This document shows, one piece after another, positions 9,830 through 18,348 of a stretch of DNA of 64,000 nt. Position 1 is the first letter of the stretch; every line of letters begins with the position of its first letter. The stretch lies in NCBI GenBank assembly GCA_019637695.1, contig JAHBVG010000022.1:20499-84498 (forward strand), read 5' to 3'. A program made the position numbers and the translations under genes. This DNA is from Caldilineaceae bacterium (GTDB taxonomy: Bacteria > Chloroflexota > Anaerolineae > Caldilineales > Caldilineaceae). The notes under the pieces are model-generated. The model was given only the letters and a program-made list of their open reading frames with translations. It was not told the origin of the DNA and searched no databases.

Positions 9830-9922
9830 TTAGCTTATACGCAATAGGGCGAAAACGACGGTGGCAATGACCAGAATCACGCCCGTCACATTCACCATGC
9901 GCAGAATATCCCGATGTAACAT
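9830..9922 (-). CDS. 30-residue single-span membrane peptide
   Basis: ATG at 9922 to TAA at 9830-9832 encodes MLHRDILRMV followed by a hydrophobic helix (VNVTGVILVIATVVFALL) and a short RIS tail. GAGGAG lies about 10 nt before the ATG. It follows the ferric-reductase-like gene on the same strand after 43 bp, so the two are probably co-transcribed, and the peptide could be a small accessory of that membrane enzyme. The function is not recognised. Support is the ribosome site, membrane-helix composition and position. Confidence 0.55.
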   Translation of the reverse strand: MLHRDILRMVNVTGVILVIATVVFALLRIS

Positions 9923-9965
9923 CTCTATTGCTACTCCTCTCTCAATCATTGATACGTTATCATCC

Positions 9966-11279
9966 CTAAACTATCTGGAAGCGCTCCGAGAAGATCCTGA
10001 GCCACGAGATCCCCTGCGCCCGTAACGCCGACTCGGCTGAATCCATCAACGGCTTGGGTCCACAGATAAAATATTCGTATTCATGTTTATTTTCGGGCAG
10101 ATATCGTTTGATCAGATCCTCATCAATGTAGCCATTGTGACCTTCCCAGCTTTCACCCGGTTCCTGAATCACGTGGACGATTTTCAGATCGAGGAAGTGG
10201 GACAATTCCTCTAGCTCTTCGTCGAAGGTGATCTCGTGTTCATCGTTGTTACCATAGAGCAGGATGGCAGGCCGCAGATCACGATTGTCGTACATGCTAC
10301 GTAGAATACTCATGACCGGGGTAATGCCAATGCCGCCGATGATGAAAAAGGCGCCTTTGGTATAGGGTTCCAATGTGAATGCGCCAAATGGACCTTCAAG
10401 ATAGGCGCAGGCGCCTGGTTTCATATCCTCCCAGGTGGAGGTAAAGTCGCCCAACGCTTTGGCGGTGAAACAGATCTGCTTTTGCCGATCGCTTGACGAG
10501 AACGAGAATGGATGCTGCTGCAATGAGTACGGCGAATCGCCCACGGTGATCCATGCGAACTGTCCGCCTCGAAATTTCATCCCATCATGGCCAACCGGCT
10601 CTAGCGTCATCGTATAGGAATCGCCCTTCTCCTCGTTGATCTCGACAATGCGATAAGGGCGGCGGCGCATCAGCCAGGGACGCACCACCCGTGTATGGAC
10701 AACAAGATAGATCGCGCCCAGCAGAACGCCTGCCCACAACCCCTGTTTCCAAAAGGGTCCCAAATAATGGCCTACCTGAATGCCATGCACCATGCCAATG
10801 AAGACTACCGCCAGCGAAAGCACGCCATGCGAAACCCGCCACCATTCATAGCGCAGTCCCACCTCCTCGCGCCAGATGCTGGTGATGATCAATAAGATCA
10901 GCGCCACGGTCACTACGCTAAGCGCCAGCGCGCGCAAGAAATTGACGCGCGGATCGAAATATTCCAAATAGACGGGATTGGAGAGGATGAGCGTGATCGG
11001 ATGGGCGAGGACGAGCAATACGCCAATTACCCCAGCCTGCCGGTGGAACTGAAGCACAAAATCCGATCCAAACGAAGGCGCGATCCAGCGCAGCCGTCCT
11101 GTGGAGATGAACTGGAGCGCCATCACCCCCATGCCGACAAATCCCAAACCGACGCCAAATTCGATCCAAAATGTGCGCGGTCGCGGAATCGGACCGAGTA
11201 CGGCAAAGACTAACGGAACCAGGCTGAGTACCACAAAGACGCTGAACCAGAAGAATGCTTTTTGATACGTGAACTTCAT
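9966..11279 (-). CDS. Ferric reductase-like flavocytochrome (FAD/NAD(P)-binding)
   Basis: Membrane oxidoreductase of 437 residues that should pass electrons from NAD(P)H through FAD and heme across the membrane. The N-terminal half holds about six helices with His pairs of the ferric-reductase transmembrane type (FHRQAGVIGVLLVLAH, SHGVLSLAVVFIGMVHG). The C-terminal half is a ferredoxin-reductase module with the FAD-binding QHPFSFSSS, nucleotide-binding GGIGITPVMSIL and a CGPKPLM box. There is no plant-type 2Fe-2S domain at the C-terminus. The electron acceptor (metal, oxygen or quinone) is not decided by sequence. Confidence 0.88.
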   Translation of the reverse strand: MKFTYQKAFFWFSVFVVLSLVPLVFAVLGPIPRPRTFWIEFGVGLGFVGMGVMALQFISTGRLRWIAPSFGSDFVLQFHRQAGVIGVLLVLAHPITLILSNPVYLEYFDPRVNFLRALALSVVTVALILLIITSIWREEVGLRYEWWRVSHGVLSLAVVFIGMVHGIQVGHYLGPFWKQGLWAGVLLGAIYLVVHTRVVRPWLMRRRPYRIVEINEEKGDSYTMTLEPVGHDGMKFRGGQFAWITVGDSPYSLQQHPFSFSSSDRQKQICFTAKALGDFTSTWEDMKPGACAYLEGPFGAFTLEPYTKGAFFIIGGIGITPVMSILRSMYDNRDLRPAILLYGNNDEHEITFDEELEELSHFLDLKIVHVIQEPGESWEGHNGYIDEDLIKRYLPENKHEYEYFICGPKPLMDSAESALRAQGISWLRIFSERFQIV

Positions 11280-11311
11280 AGAAGTCTACACACCTATCCC
11301 CTAAGCTGATC

Positions 11312-11390
11312 CGTAAGGGCATGGGTTAGGGCGGAAAGCAAGTTCGCCAGTCAATGGATCTCTGGTTCCGCCCCGACCCGTGCCCCTACG
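11312..11390. repeat. 79-bp imperfect palindrome, family 1 copy a
   Basis: 25-nt arms (11312-11336 and 11366-11390) that pair with about four mismatches; the outer ends read CGTAAGGGCATGGG and CCCGTGCCCCTACG. A homologous element lies at 46620-46696, including part of the centre (GGAAGCA). The rest of 11280-11493 holds no gene. Confidence 0.7.
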
Positions 11391-11493
11391 TGACCTGAAT
11401 CGTTATACCCTTTTTACATCTCACTTAACCTATTCAGGCAAAGCGATAAATGCAGGAACTCTACCTACAATTAAGATAGATAAGAGATCACAG

Positions 11494-11528
11494 AACAGCG
11501 CAGCCAGGAGATCCCTGGCTGCGCTGTT
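11494..11528 (-). terminator. Hairpin terminator after the C11 protease gene
   Basis: Perfect 15-bp stem (AACAGCGCAGCCAGG pairing with CCTGGCTGCGCTGTT) and a 5-nt loop, about 100 bp past the protease stop. The T-run is weak on both strands, so it may act in both directions for the two convergent neighbours or need a factor. Confidence 0.6.
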
Positions 11529-11627
11529 TCAGTTGATACTCCATCACGCATGTCATTCCGTGCGACCGGGACGGCGCGAGGGCGTGCCTACTCGGCCTCA
11601 ACTCTCATCATGAACGTACCCGAATGC

Positions 11628-14531
11628 TTACCTCACCGTCATGGGCAGGTAGATCTGGAACGACGCCGACTGCTTGGGGATGGCGCCGTAGCTGGAGGGC
11701 AGGCCGGGTCGCTTGCTGCCGCCGCCCATGAAGGCCGCCAGGAAGTCGTCCCAGCGCCCCTCGCGTGTGGAGGTGTAGATCTGGTGGCCTGCATATTTGT
11801 TGTACGAGCCAAATTCCCATTGCGGCCAGTAGATGGTCAACCCGTGGGCGTTGGCGTAGTTCAACTGCAAATTGGGCGTCGCCGGGCGATAGTTGACCTT
11901 GAGTACCGCCGCTTGCACCGCCGCCTTCACCGCGTTCGACTGGGCGACGGCAAAACCGCGGGTGGCCATCACATCGGCCAGGGACCACAGATCGACATAG
12001 TAATCGGTGTTGTTGAGCTTGTTGTTGCCGTCGGCGTCGATCTTCTGGGCTTCGTTGCGCGCTTCGGCGATGGCCGAGCCGCCGAGATGGGTCTGCAAGG
12101 CGTCGCCCCAGGCGTTGACAGCATTGAAGAGCGCCGCCATCTTGCTGGAATCGATCAACGAGAGAACCATCGGGTTGTTGACAGCCTCAAAGGTGACATC
12201 GAACATGATCTCGCCCAGGCCGCGCCCGTCAGTGTTGGCGCCGAAGTTAGGATGTCCCAGGTAGGATGGATACGAAGCCGTGTTCGTCCACGCAATCGTG
12301 GAGAAGAAGAAGATGTACTTGGTGAAGGCGGCGATATCGTAGGCGTTCTCGTAGAGCCCCATCAGACAGGCTTCATAGGCGAAGATATCGATTTTGTTCT
12401 GGCCGTTCTTGGTGATCTCCTTCATGGCGGCGTAGAGTTCATCCGCCGTGATGGGGTCGTGATCGCTGGTATCGTCCCAGGCGACGCCGTCAATGCCGCC
12501 GCCGTGGTTGTCCAGCGCCAGGTAGTAACGATCCGCCGGATAGTTCTGCATCGCCCAGGTCACAAAGTTGACCAGCGTGCGCGGGTCGCCCATGTTCACT
12601 TCGCCCATATTCCAGCGGTTGACGTTGTCCTGGTAGTTGGCGTCAGGCTGGATGTGCAGGCGGATGGTCTCGCTTACGCCGTTACAGAAATTGGGGTGGC
12701 GATCGTAGAGTACCAGCACATTGAGGAAGCCGTTGGCGCCGATGCGGTTGTGCAGTTCCTTTTCCATACGATCAACGAGGACGGGGAAGGAATTGCACAG
12801 ATCATTGTCGCCTGCCATGTAGATCATCGCTGTCCACGCTCGTTTGGGATTGGTAGCGGGCGGCGGCGGCGTTGCGGCGGGCACGGGGGGAGCAGTGGGC
12901 GTAGACACGGCGCCGGCCGCCACGGTGATCTTCAGGCTGTAGGTATAGCTACGGTCGCCGGTGCCGTCGTACGAGCGGATCACGGCGTAGTAGGTTCCTG
13001 TGGCGGGGGCGACACACGAGATATAGGAATCGCGCGACGTGCCGTCGTCATCGTTGGCGCAGAGGACCTCGCCGCTGGCGTTTTGCACTTCTGCAAAAGA
13101 GTCAAGCGCCGATCCGCTGCCTGCGGCGTCCACATCGACCACAATGGTATTGCCCGCCGCAGCGTTGAAGCTGTAGAAGTCTTGATCCAGCGCCGGGTTG
13201 ATGGAAAGACCGGTCATGGTCTGTCCCAGCGTAGCCGGGGTGGCTGTTGCACGGCTATCGTTGCCGTCGCCCGGCGCGCCGCCGCTGGCCGTCTCGAAGA
13301 CCACATCGTCGATGAGGATCGAGGTCTCGTAGGTGGCGTTGGTGACCATCTCGAAAGCCAGGTTCAGCACTTGCCCCTTGATGGCATCCCATTCTGCGCC
13401 GGTGATTGGGTAATCCACCTGCCACCAGCCCTTGGGATCGAACTCCTGGCTGAACGACGTCGCCCCATCCAAACAACCGAGATCGAGGACCAGATCCGCC
13501 ATGTTGTTGCTGTAGAGACCGGCGCAGAACTGGTCCGCTCCCTGCTCGAATTCCTTGCCGAACTGGTTGGCGAAGAAGCGGATGCGTCCGCTGGCCGCGT
13601 TGGCCGGGATCTGAAGCGTCTGGTAGAAGATCTCATCGGCGTTGTTAAGGCCGCCAAAGTAGGCGACGTAAGCGCCCGTATTGGGGTTTGTCGCCTGGGT
13701 GGCGATGACGGTCGATCCCTGCGGCACTGTCCAGCCGGAAAGGTTGCCGGCCTCGAAATCGCCGTTGACCACAGCATCGTTCACCTGCGCCGGGCCGCTA
13801 TCTACATAGGTCCATACTGTCACGTCATCGAGCCAGACGCCTTCGTAATCGGCGTTGTTGTCCTCGTCGCTATGGAAATACCAGGCGATGGTGACCTGTG
13901 GTTGACCGATGTATTGGGCCAGATCCATGCTGTACCACTGCCAGCCGCCCGAATTGCCCGTCCAATACTCACCGCGGAAGTTCTGTCCATCGGTGGATGC
14001 GCCCACGAAGATCCAGTCATACTGGGCTTCGGTGTCCATCAACATCATAAACTCCACATCGGCGGCCTGGGCGCTGCTCAGATCGATGGTATTCTTGTAG
14101 ATCAGCCACGAATCCAGATTGTTAGGATAGTAAAAAGAGGCCGGATCGACGCCGTTAGCGCCGCCCGCCGCCACCCATACCGACTGGCTGCCGCTGCTGG
14201 CGTTGGAATCGTCCAATCCCCAGGAACGTTCAAAGCCGTCGTTGCTTTGATCGAAACGATCCCAATTGGTCAGCCCGCCCTCGAAATCCTCGGTGACATC
14301 GGGCGTCCAGTCGTCAACGCTCTGGGTTGCAGACGCGCTGGCGGCAGCGATGCGCCCCTCAGGGAGCTGAAATGAGGCCGGGACGCCCACGGCTCCGCTG
14401 GTGCGCATGTGTGGCCGCGGTGATGGTTCCTGGGCGAACGATGGCGCGCTGTTTTTGAGCGCCCCTGCCGAGAAGAGCGCGATCAGCACGATCAGGGTGA
14501 AGATCCGCATCAGGTTTCTAGGGTTCCACAT
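11628..14531 (-). CDS. Secreted clostripain-like cysteine protease (peptidase C11) with PPC domain
   Basis: Large exported protease, 967 residues. A signal peptide (helix about 8-26, cleavage near SFAQE) is followed by two jelly-roll/MAM-like modules (about 75-250 and 260-415), a bacterial pre-peptidase C-terminal (PPC) domain (about 430-535, DFYSF...GTYYAVIRSY), a Pro-Thr linker and then the C11 domain. The catalytic pair is visible as LALDNHGGG (His) and YEACLMG (Cys). The last residues, IYLPMTVR, form a short end motif seen in other secreted proteins here. AAGGAG precedes the ATG at 14531. Its start overlaps the preceding small gene by 14 bp. C11 enzymes usually cut after Arg/Lys and self-activate; that is family knowledge, not seen. 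Confidence 0.9.
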   Translation of the reverse strand: MWNPRNLMRIFTLIVLIALFSAGALKNSAPSFAQEPSPRPHMRTSGAVGVPASFQLPEGRIAAASASATQSVDDWTPDVTEDFEGGLTNWDRFDQSNDGFERSWGLDDSNASSGSQSVWVAAGGANGVDPASFYYPNNLDSWLIYKNTIDLSSAQAADVEFMMLMDTEAQYDWIFVGASTDGQNFRGEYWTGNSGGWQWYSMDLAQYIGQPQVTIAWYFHSDEDNNADYEGVWLDDVTVWTYVDSGPAQVNDAVVNGDFEAGNLSGWTVPQGSTVIATQATNPNTGAYVAYFGGLNNADEIFYQTLQIPANAASGRIRFFANQFGKEFEQGADQFCAGLYSNNMADLVLDLGCLDGATSFSQEFDPKGWWQVDYPITGAEWDAIKGQVLNLAFEMVTNATYETSILIDDVVFETASGGAPGDGNDSRATATPATLGQTMTGLSINPALDQDFYSFNAAAGNTIVVDVDAAGSGSALDSFAEVQNASGEVLCANDDDGTSRDSYISCVAPATGTYYAVIRSYDGTGDRSYTYSLKITVAAGAVSTPTAPPVPAATPPPPATNPKRAWTAMIYMAGDNDLCNSFPVLVDRMEKELHNRIGANGFLNVLVLYDRHPNFCNGVSETIRLHIQPDANYQDNVNRWNMGEVNMGDPRTLVNFVTWAMQNYPADRYYLALDNHGGGIDGVAWDDTSDHDPITADELYAAMKEITKNGQNKIDIFAYEACLMGLYENAYDIAAFTKYIFFFSTIAWTNTASYPSYLGHPNFGANTDGRGLGEIMFDVTFEAVNNPMVLSLIDSSKMAALFNAVNAWGDALQTHLGGSAIAEARNEAQKIDADGNNKLNNTDYYVDLWSLADVMATRGFAVAQSNAVKAAVQAAVLKVNYRPATPNLQLNYANAHGLTIYWPQWEFGSYNKYAGHQIYTSTREGRWDDFLAAFMGGGSKRPGLPSSYGAIPKQSASFQIYLPMTVR

Positions 14532-14760
14532 AGTTGTCTCCTTCGGAAGTATGGGTAGAGGATGCCGGTTGTTGGTGGGTCCATCTTTGTAAATAGCGCG
14601 TTAGCTCTTCGACCGAGCGGAAGCCGATCCGTTCCCCACTGTGGGGAACCGTCAGGCTGAAGCGCCAGACCGGCGGCGCATTGGGCAGCGCGCCGCCTTC
14701 TTGCCAGAGGTTCAACACAAAGCTATGGGAGCGCCGTGCAGCGCGTGGGCTCTTCTCCAT
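14518..14760 (-). CDS. Small conserved-type protein (80 residues) coupled to the C11 protease
   Basis: The start is placed at ATG 14760 by GAGGAG just upstream (MEKSPRAARRSHSF). The 80-residue, soluble protein has a basic N-terminus, a VWRFSLTVPHSGERIGF strand-like core and a helical end (SVEELTRYLQRW). Its 3' end overlaps the protease start by 14 bp, so the two are probably translated together. The divergent neighbour is the SARP-type regulator. No function is recognised. The core looks like a small beta-strand plus helix fold in which the SGERIGF turn is the most distinctive part. Confidence 0.7.
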   Translation of the reverse strand: MEKSPRAARRSHSFVLNLWQEGGALPNAPPVWRFSLTVPHSGERIGFRSVEELTRYLQRWTHQQPASSTHTSEGDNYVEP

Positions 14761-14847
14761 ATTTCTCCTCGTTTCCATCGACAATTTGTGATATGCTGTG
14801 AACATCCAACCACAACATCATTTGGAGATCGTTTGCTGGGGGGCGCT
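14761..14847. promoter_or_regulatory. Divergent promoter region of the C11 operon and the SARP regulator
   Basis: The 87 bp between the two start codons must hold both promoters. A TTGTGATATGCT segment could supply a -10-like box for the plus-strand gene. Such an arrangement usually means that the regulator controls the neighbour and itself; this is inferred from position only. Confidence 0.45.
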
Positions 14848-17800
14848 ATGACGGTCGACTTAGAAATTCGGTTGCTCGGCGGGTTGCAGATTCTCCATGC
14901 GCAGACGCCTTTGACCGATTTCATGTCCAACAAGGTGCGTGCGCTGCTGGCCTATCTAGCCGTCACCAGACGTCCGCACCAGCGCGACGCCCTGGCCGCG
15001 CTCTTTTGGGGTGAAATGTCCGACGCCGACGCCAAGAACAATTTGCGCCAGGCGCTCTCCAATCTGCGCAAGCATATCGATCCCTTTCTGCTTGTCACCC
15101 GAGATAGCGTGGAGGTGAACCCTGTCGCGCCGCTGCGCGTCGACTGTGTGGATTTCCTCGCCGCGCTGCAATCTGCCGCCACCGACGTCGATGCCGTTGC
15201 CCACTTGCAGCGGGCGGCGGCGCTCTACCAGGGCGATTTTCTGGCCGGCTTCAGCGTGCGCGACGCCCCCGACTTCGAGGAATGGGTCCTCTTGCAACGA
15301 ACCCATTTGCGCGAACTGGCATTGCAGGCGCTCCACACCCTGACCAACCACCACCTCCACCGCGGCGACTATGCCGCTGCCATCGAAAGCGCCGGTCAGT
15401 TGCTCACGCTGGACAACTGGCGCGAGGAAGCGCATCAACAGTTGATGCTGGCCCTGGCCCGCAGCGGACAGCGCGCCGCTGCGATTCAACAGTACGAAGC
15501 CTGCCGCCGTCTGCTCAAAACTGAACTCGACGTGGAGCCGTCCGCCGAGTTGCGCGCGCTGGCAACCCGCATCCGCGACGCCCTGCGCGAGGACCGTCCT
15601 GCGCTGCCCACGCCCGTCACGCCGCTGGTCGGGCGCAGCCATGAGCTGGCGCGGGTGCTGCGCCGGTTGGCCGATCCTGGCTGTCGACTCGTCACCTTGA
15701 CTGGCCCCGGCGGCATGGGCAAGACGCGGCTGGCGCTGGAGATCGCGGCTGCGATCCAGCCGCGCTTTCTCAACGGCGTCTGCTTTACATCCCTCACCGC
15801 CGTGGACGCCGCCCAGGCTGACGGCGCGCTGCTGGCCCTTGTCGATGCCCTACGTCTACCTCTCAGCGGTGGGCGCGCCCTGTTACCGCAGGTGATCGAT
15901 CACTTGCACCCGCGTGAAATGCTCGTGGTCCTTGACGCCGCCGAACATCTCGTCGATCAACTGGGCTGGATCGACGACGCGCTGCGGCAAGCGCCGGATC
16001 TCAAATTCCTTGTCACCTCGCAAGAGCGGCTCAATCTGGACGGGGAGTGGGTGGTGGGCGTGGAGAGCCTGCCGCTCTCCACTGCGCCGGATGGAGATTG
16101 GCCTGACGGCGGGGCCGAACATCTCTTTGTTGCCGAAGCGCAGCGCGCCCACGCCGATTTCAACATGGCCGATGACAATCGCCGCCACATCAGCCGCATC
16201 TGTCGTCTGGTGGACGGGTTGCCGCTGGGCATCGTCCTGGCGGCGGCGTGGACGCATGTGCTTTCCTGCGCCGAGATCGCCGCCGAAATCGCAGCCAATC
16301 TCGACTTCCTCAGCAGCTCACGGCGCGACATGCCGCCGCGCCAGCGCAGCCTGCGCGCCGTCTTTGATTACGCCTGGCGTCTGCTCCCGGCAGCGGAACA
16401 AAGCGCTTTTGCTGCGCTTTCGGTTTTCCCATCCTCGTTTAGCCGAGAGGCAGCGCAAGAGATCGTCGCTGTGAAGACACCCTTGCTGGCGGCGTTGGTG
16501 GCGCGGTCCTTGCTGCGCCGCCAGGAAGAAGGCCGCTTCGAGTTGCATCAGCTCCTGCGTCAATACGCCGCCCAGCAGTTAGAAGCAGATCGTCACGCCG
16601 AACTGGCGGATCGCCACGCCGCCTACTTCGCCCGTTGGTTGCATCGCCAGGAAGCGCACATCTACACACCCCAATGTACGGCCATCTTTGTAGAGATGGC
16701 GCGCGATCACGACAATCTGCGCACCTATTGGCAGTGGTCGTTGAGCCGTGGACAGTGGGATCTGCTGGCGCAAGGGTTGATCACCTTCCGTCTCTTCTAC
16801 TCGGACCAAGGGCGCTACACCGAGGGGATCAGTTGGATGGAGCAGACCGCCGCTGTTCTTGCGCCGGTGGCCGAACCTGCCGCCGAGGATGATCCTGTAC
16901 GGCGGTTGTGGGGACGGGTGCTGGCGCGCTGGGGCGCGTTCTGCCTGTGGGGTGGGGAGACGGCGCAGGCGGGCGATCTGCTGGCGCGAGCGCGGGCGAT
17001 TGCGCAGGCTGTGGACGATCACGCCGAATTGGGGTTTACGCTGCTCAATCTGGGCAACTTCCACGTGCTGGCGGGGGAATTGGCAGAGGCAGACGCTATC
17101 TTTAACGAAGCGCTGCGCAATTATCGGGCGGCGGATAAATCATGGGGCGTGGCTGACGCCCTCAGCGCGCTGGGTGCGCTCGCCAACACCACCGGCGATC
17201 TGGCGCGCGCGCGGGGCTATCTTGAGGAAAGCGTGGCCCTGGGCCGTCGTATCGGCGATGAACGGGGACTGCGTTCCTCGTTGACCAACCTGGGTAACGT
17301 CTTCTACTTGAGCGGCGATCCAGTGCAGGCGCGGGCGCACTATCTGGACGCGCTGCCGCTCTGTCAACGCGCTGGCGACCGTAGCGCCGAGGCGATCCTC
17401 TTCTGCAACCTGGGCAGTCTGGCCTATGAACAGGGTGATCTGTCCGAAGCCGAATCGATGTTTCAGCAAGGAATTGCGATCTTCGATCAATTGCGCACCA
17501 TACATCATATGCTTCATGCCATGACATCGCTGGTCGAAGTTCACATTGCGCAAGGACGGTATGAGTTGGCATCCTCAGAACTCATCTGGGCGTCACAGAC
17601 GGCAATGAGCGAGCAGATTCATTACATCAAACCGATGATTTTATACGAAGCTGGGCTGCTCTATCGAGCCTGCCATCGGTACGAGAATGCCTTCAAATTC
17701 TTCCATTGGGTGCTGGCGCACCCGACAGGATTGGCCGAACATAAAGAGAAGATCGAGCAGTGGTTACCCGCCCTCGAAGTAGAAGCAGACGCTGCGGCTA

Positions 17801-17886
17801 TCGCTCAATTACATACGGAAATACAGGCCTTGTCGGTCGAGGAGATGTTGGCCAGGTTAGAGGCCGATCTTCGCGATTTTCGTTAA
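14848..17886 (+). CDS. SARP/AfsR-type transcriptional regulator (OmpR wHTH, BTAD, NB-ARC, TPR)
   Basis: Cytoplasmic STAND-class activator of 1012 residues from ATG 14848 (MTVDLEIRLLGG). Domains in order: OmpR-type winged helix (about 1-95), bacterial transcriptional activator domain (about 100-245), NTPase with P-loop GPGGMGKT at 286-293, and from about residue 600 a row of TPR helices (GNFHVLAGELAEAD, GNVFYLSGDPVQAR, GSLAYEQGDLSEAE). NTP-dependent oligomerisation on the promoter with ligand or protein sensing by the TPR part is the family model. The upstream in-frame extension to 14641 overlaps the divergent gene and lacks family similarity. It probably controls the C11 protease operon. Confidence 0.9.
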   Translation: MTVDLEIRLLGGLQILHAQTPLTDFMSNKVRALLAYLAVTRRPHQRDALAALFWGEMSDADAKNNLRQALSNLRKHIDPFLLVTRDSVEVNPVAPLRVDCVDFLAALQSAATDVDAVAHLQRAAALYQGDFLAGFSVRDAPDFEEWVLLQRTHLRELALQALHTLTNHHLHRGDYAAAIESAGQLLTLDNWREEAHQQLMLALARSGQRAAAIQQYEACRRLLKTELDVEPSAELRALATRIRDALREDRPALPTPVTPLVGRSHELARVLRRLADPGCRLVTLTGPGGMGKTRLALEIAAAIQPRFLNGVCFTSLTAVDAAQADGALLALVDALRLPLSGGRALLPQVIDHLHPREMLVVLDAAEHLVDQLGWIDDALRQAPDLKFLVTSQERLNLDGEWVVGVESLPLSTAPDGDWPDGGAEHLFVAEAQRAHADFNMADDNRRHISRICRLVDGLPLGIVLAAAWTHVLSCAEIAAEIAANLDFLSSSRRDMPPRQRSLRAVFDYAWRLLPAAEQSAFAALSVFPSSFSREAAQEIVAVKTPLLAALVARSLLRRQEEGRFELHQLLRQYAAQQLEADRHAELADRHAAYFARWLHRQEAHIYTPQCTAIFVEMARDHDNLRTYWQWSLSRGQWDLLAQGLITFRLFYSDQGRYTEGISWMEQTAAVLAPVAEPAAEDDPVRRLWGRVLARWGAFCLWGGETAQAGDLLARARAIAQAVDDHAELGFTLLNLGNFHVLAGELAEADAIFNEALRNYRAADKSWGVADALSALGALANTTGDLARARGYLEESVALGRRIGDERGLRSSLTNLGNVFYLSGDPVQARAHYLDALPLCQRAGDRSAEAILFCNLGSLAYEQGDLSEAESMFQQGIAIFDQLRTIHHMLHAMTSLVEVHIAQGRYELASSELIWASQTAMSEQIHYIKPMILYEAGLLYRACHRYENAFKFFHWVLAHPTGLAEHKEKIEQWLPALEVEADAAAIAQLHTEIQALSVEEMLARLEADLRDFR

Positions 17887-17935
17887 CTCTATCCCTCACC
17901 CATCGTTTATTCGTATAGTAATTGTATGCACCGAA

Positions 17936-18334
17936 CTACACATAGATGACCACTTCATCCCCTTCCTGCGCCACCCGGTAGGCTTTGACACGCAGACGGG
18001 GATCGTACAGCGCACGACCGGTCTTGATGTCGAATTCCCACTGGTGCCAGGGACATTTGAGGATCTCCCCTTCGCGTTCGTGTGTTAGATCTCCTATACT
18101 CTGGGCTGTCACCAGCGGGCGTACCCGACCGTGGCAAAGCGGTCCCCCGCGGTGAGGACAGTAGTTGAGCAGGGCGTAGAATGTACCCTCCAGATTAAAG
18201 ATACCAATCTCGCGTCCGTCGACCTGTACAACGCGCCGTTCGCCTGGATTGATCTCCGCCGCCAGCGCGACCATCCGTCGTGAGGATGCTGTCGATGGGT
18301 CCGCCGGGTTGGCAGAACTGAGCAAGTTTTCCAT
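17936..18334 (-). CDS. Rieske [2Fe-2S] protein
   Basis: Small soluble Rieske ferredoxin, 132 residues from ATG 18334; AAGGAG ends 9 nt before it and lies across the stop of the upstream gene. Cluster ligands are visible as CPHRGG and CPWHQWEFD. The spacing between the first His and second Cys is 32 residues, about twice the usual loop, because of a HGRVRPLVTAQSIGDLTHER insertion. It follows the amidohydrolase gene with coupled start and stop. It may donate electrons to an oxygenase encoded elsewhere, or act as a redox-sensing partner of the amidohydrolase; neither is shown. Confidence 0.88.
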   Translation of the reverse strand: MENLLSSANPADPSTASSRRMVALAAEINPGERRVVQVDGREIGIFNLEGTFYALLNYCPHRGGPLCHGRVRPLVTAQSIGDLTHEREGEILKCPWHQWEFDIKTGRALYDPRLRVKAYRVAQEGDEVVIYV

Positions 18335-18348
18335 CGAAGGTTTCTCCT

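Noticed and set aside
11550..14375. 941-codon plus-strand frame
   Set aside because: Antisense to the C11 protease, whose motifs (DNHGGG, EACLMG), signal peptide and ribosome site are clear. The frame is a by-product of GC-rich codons.
14641..14847. N-terminal extension of the SARP regulator
   Set aside because: It overlaps the divergent small gene and the shared promoter; the winged-helix domain starts right after ATG 14848.
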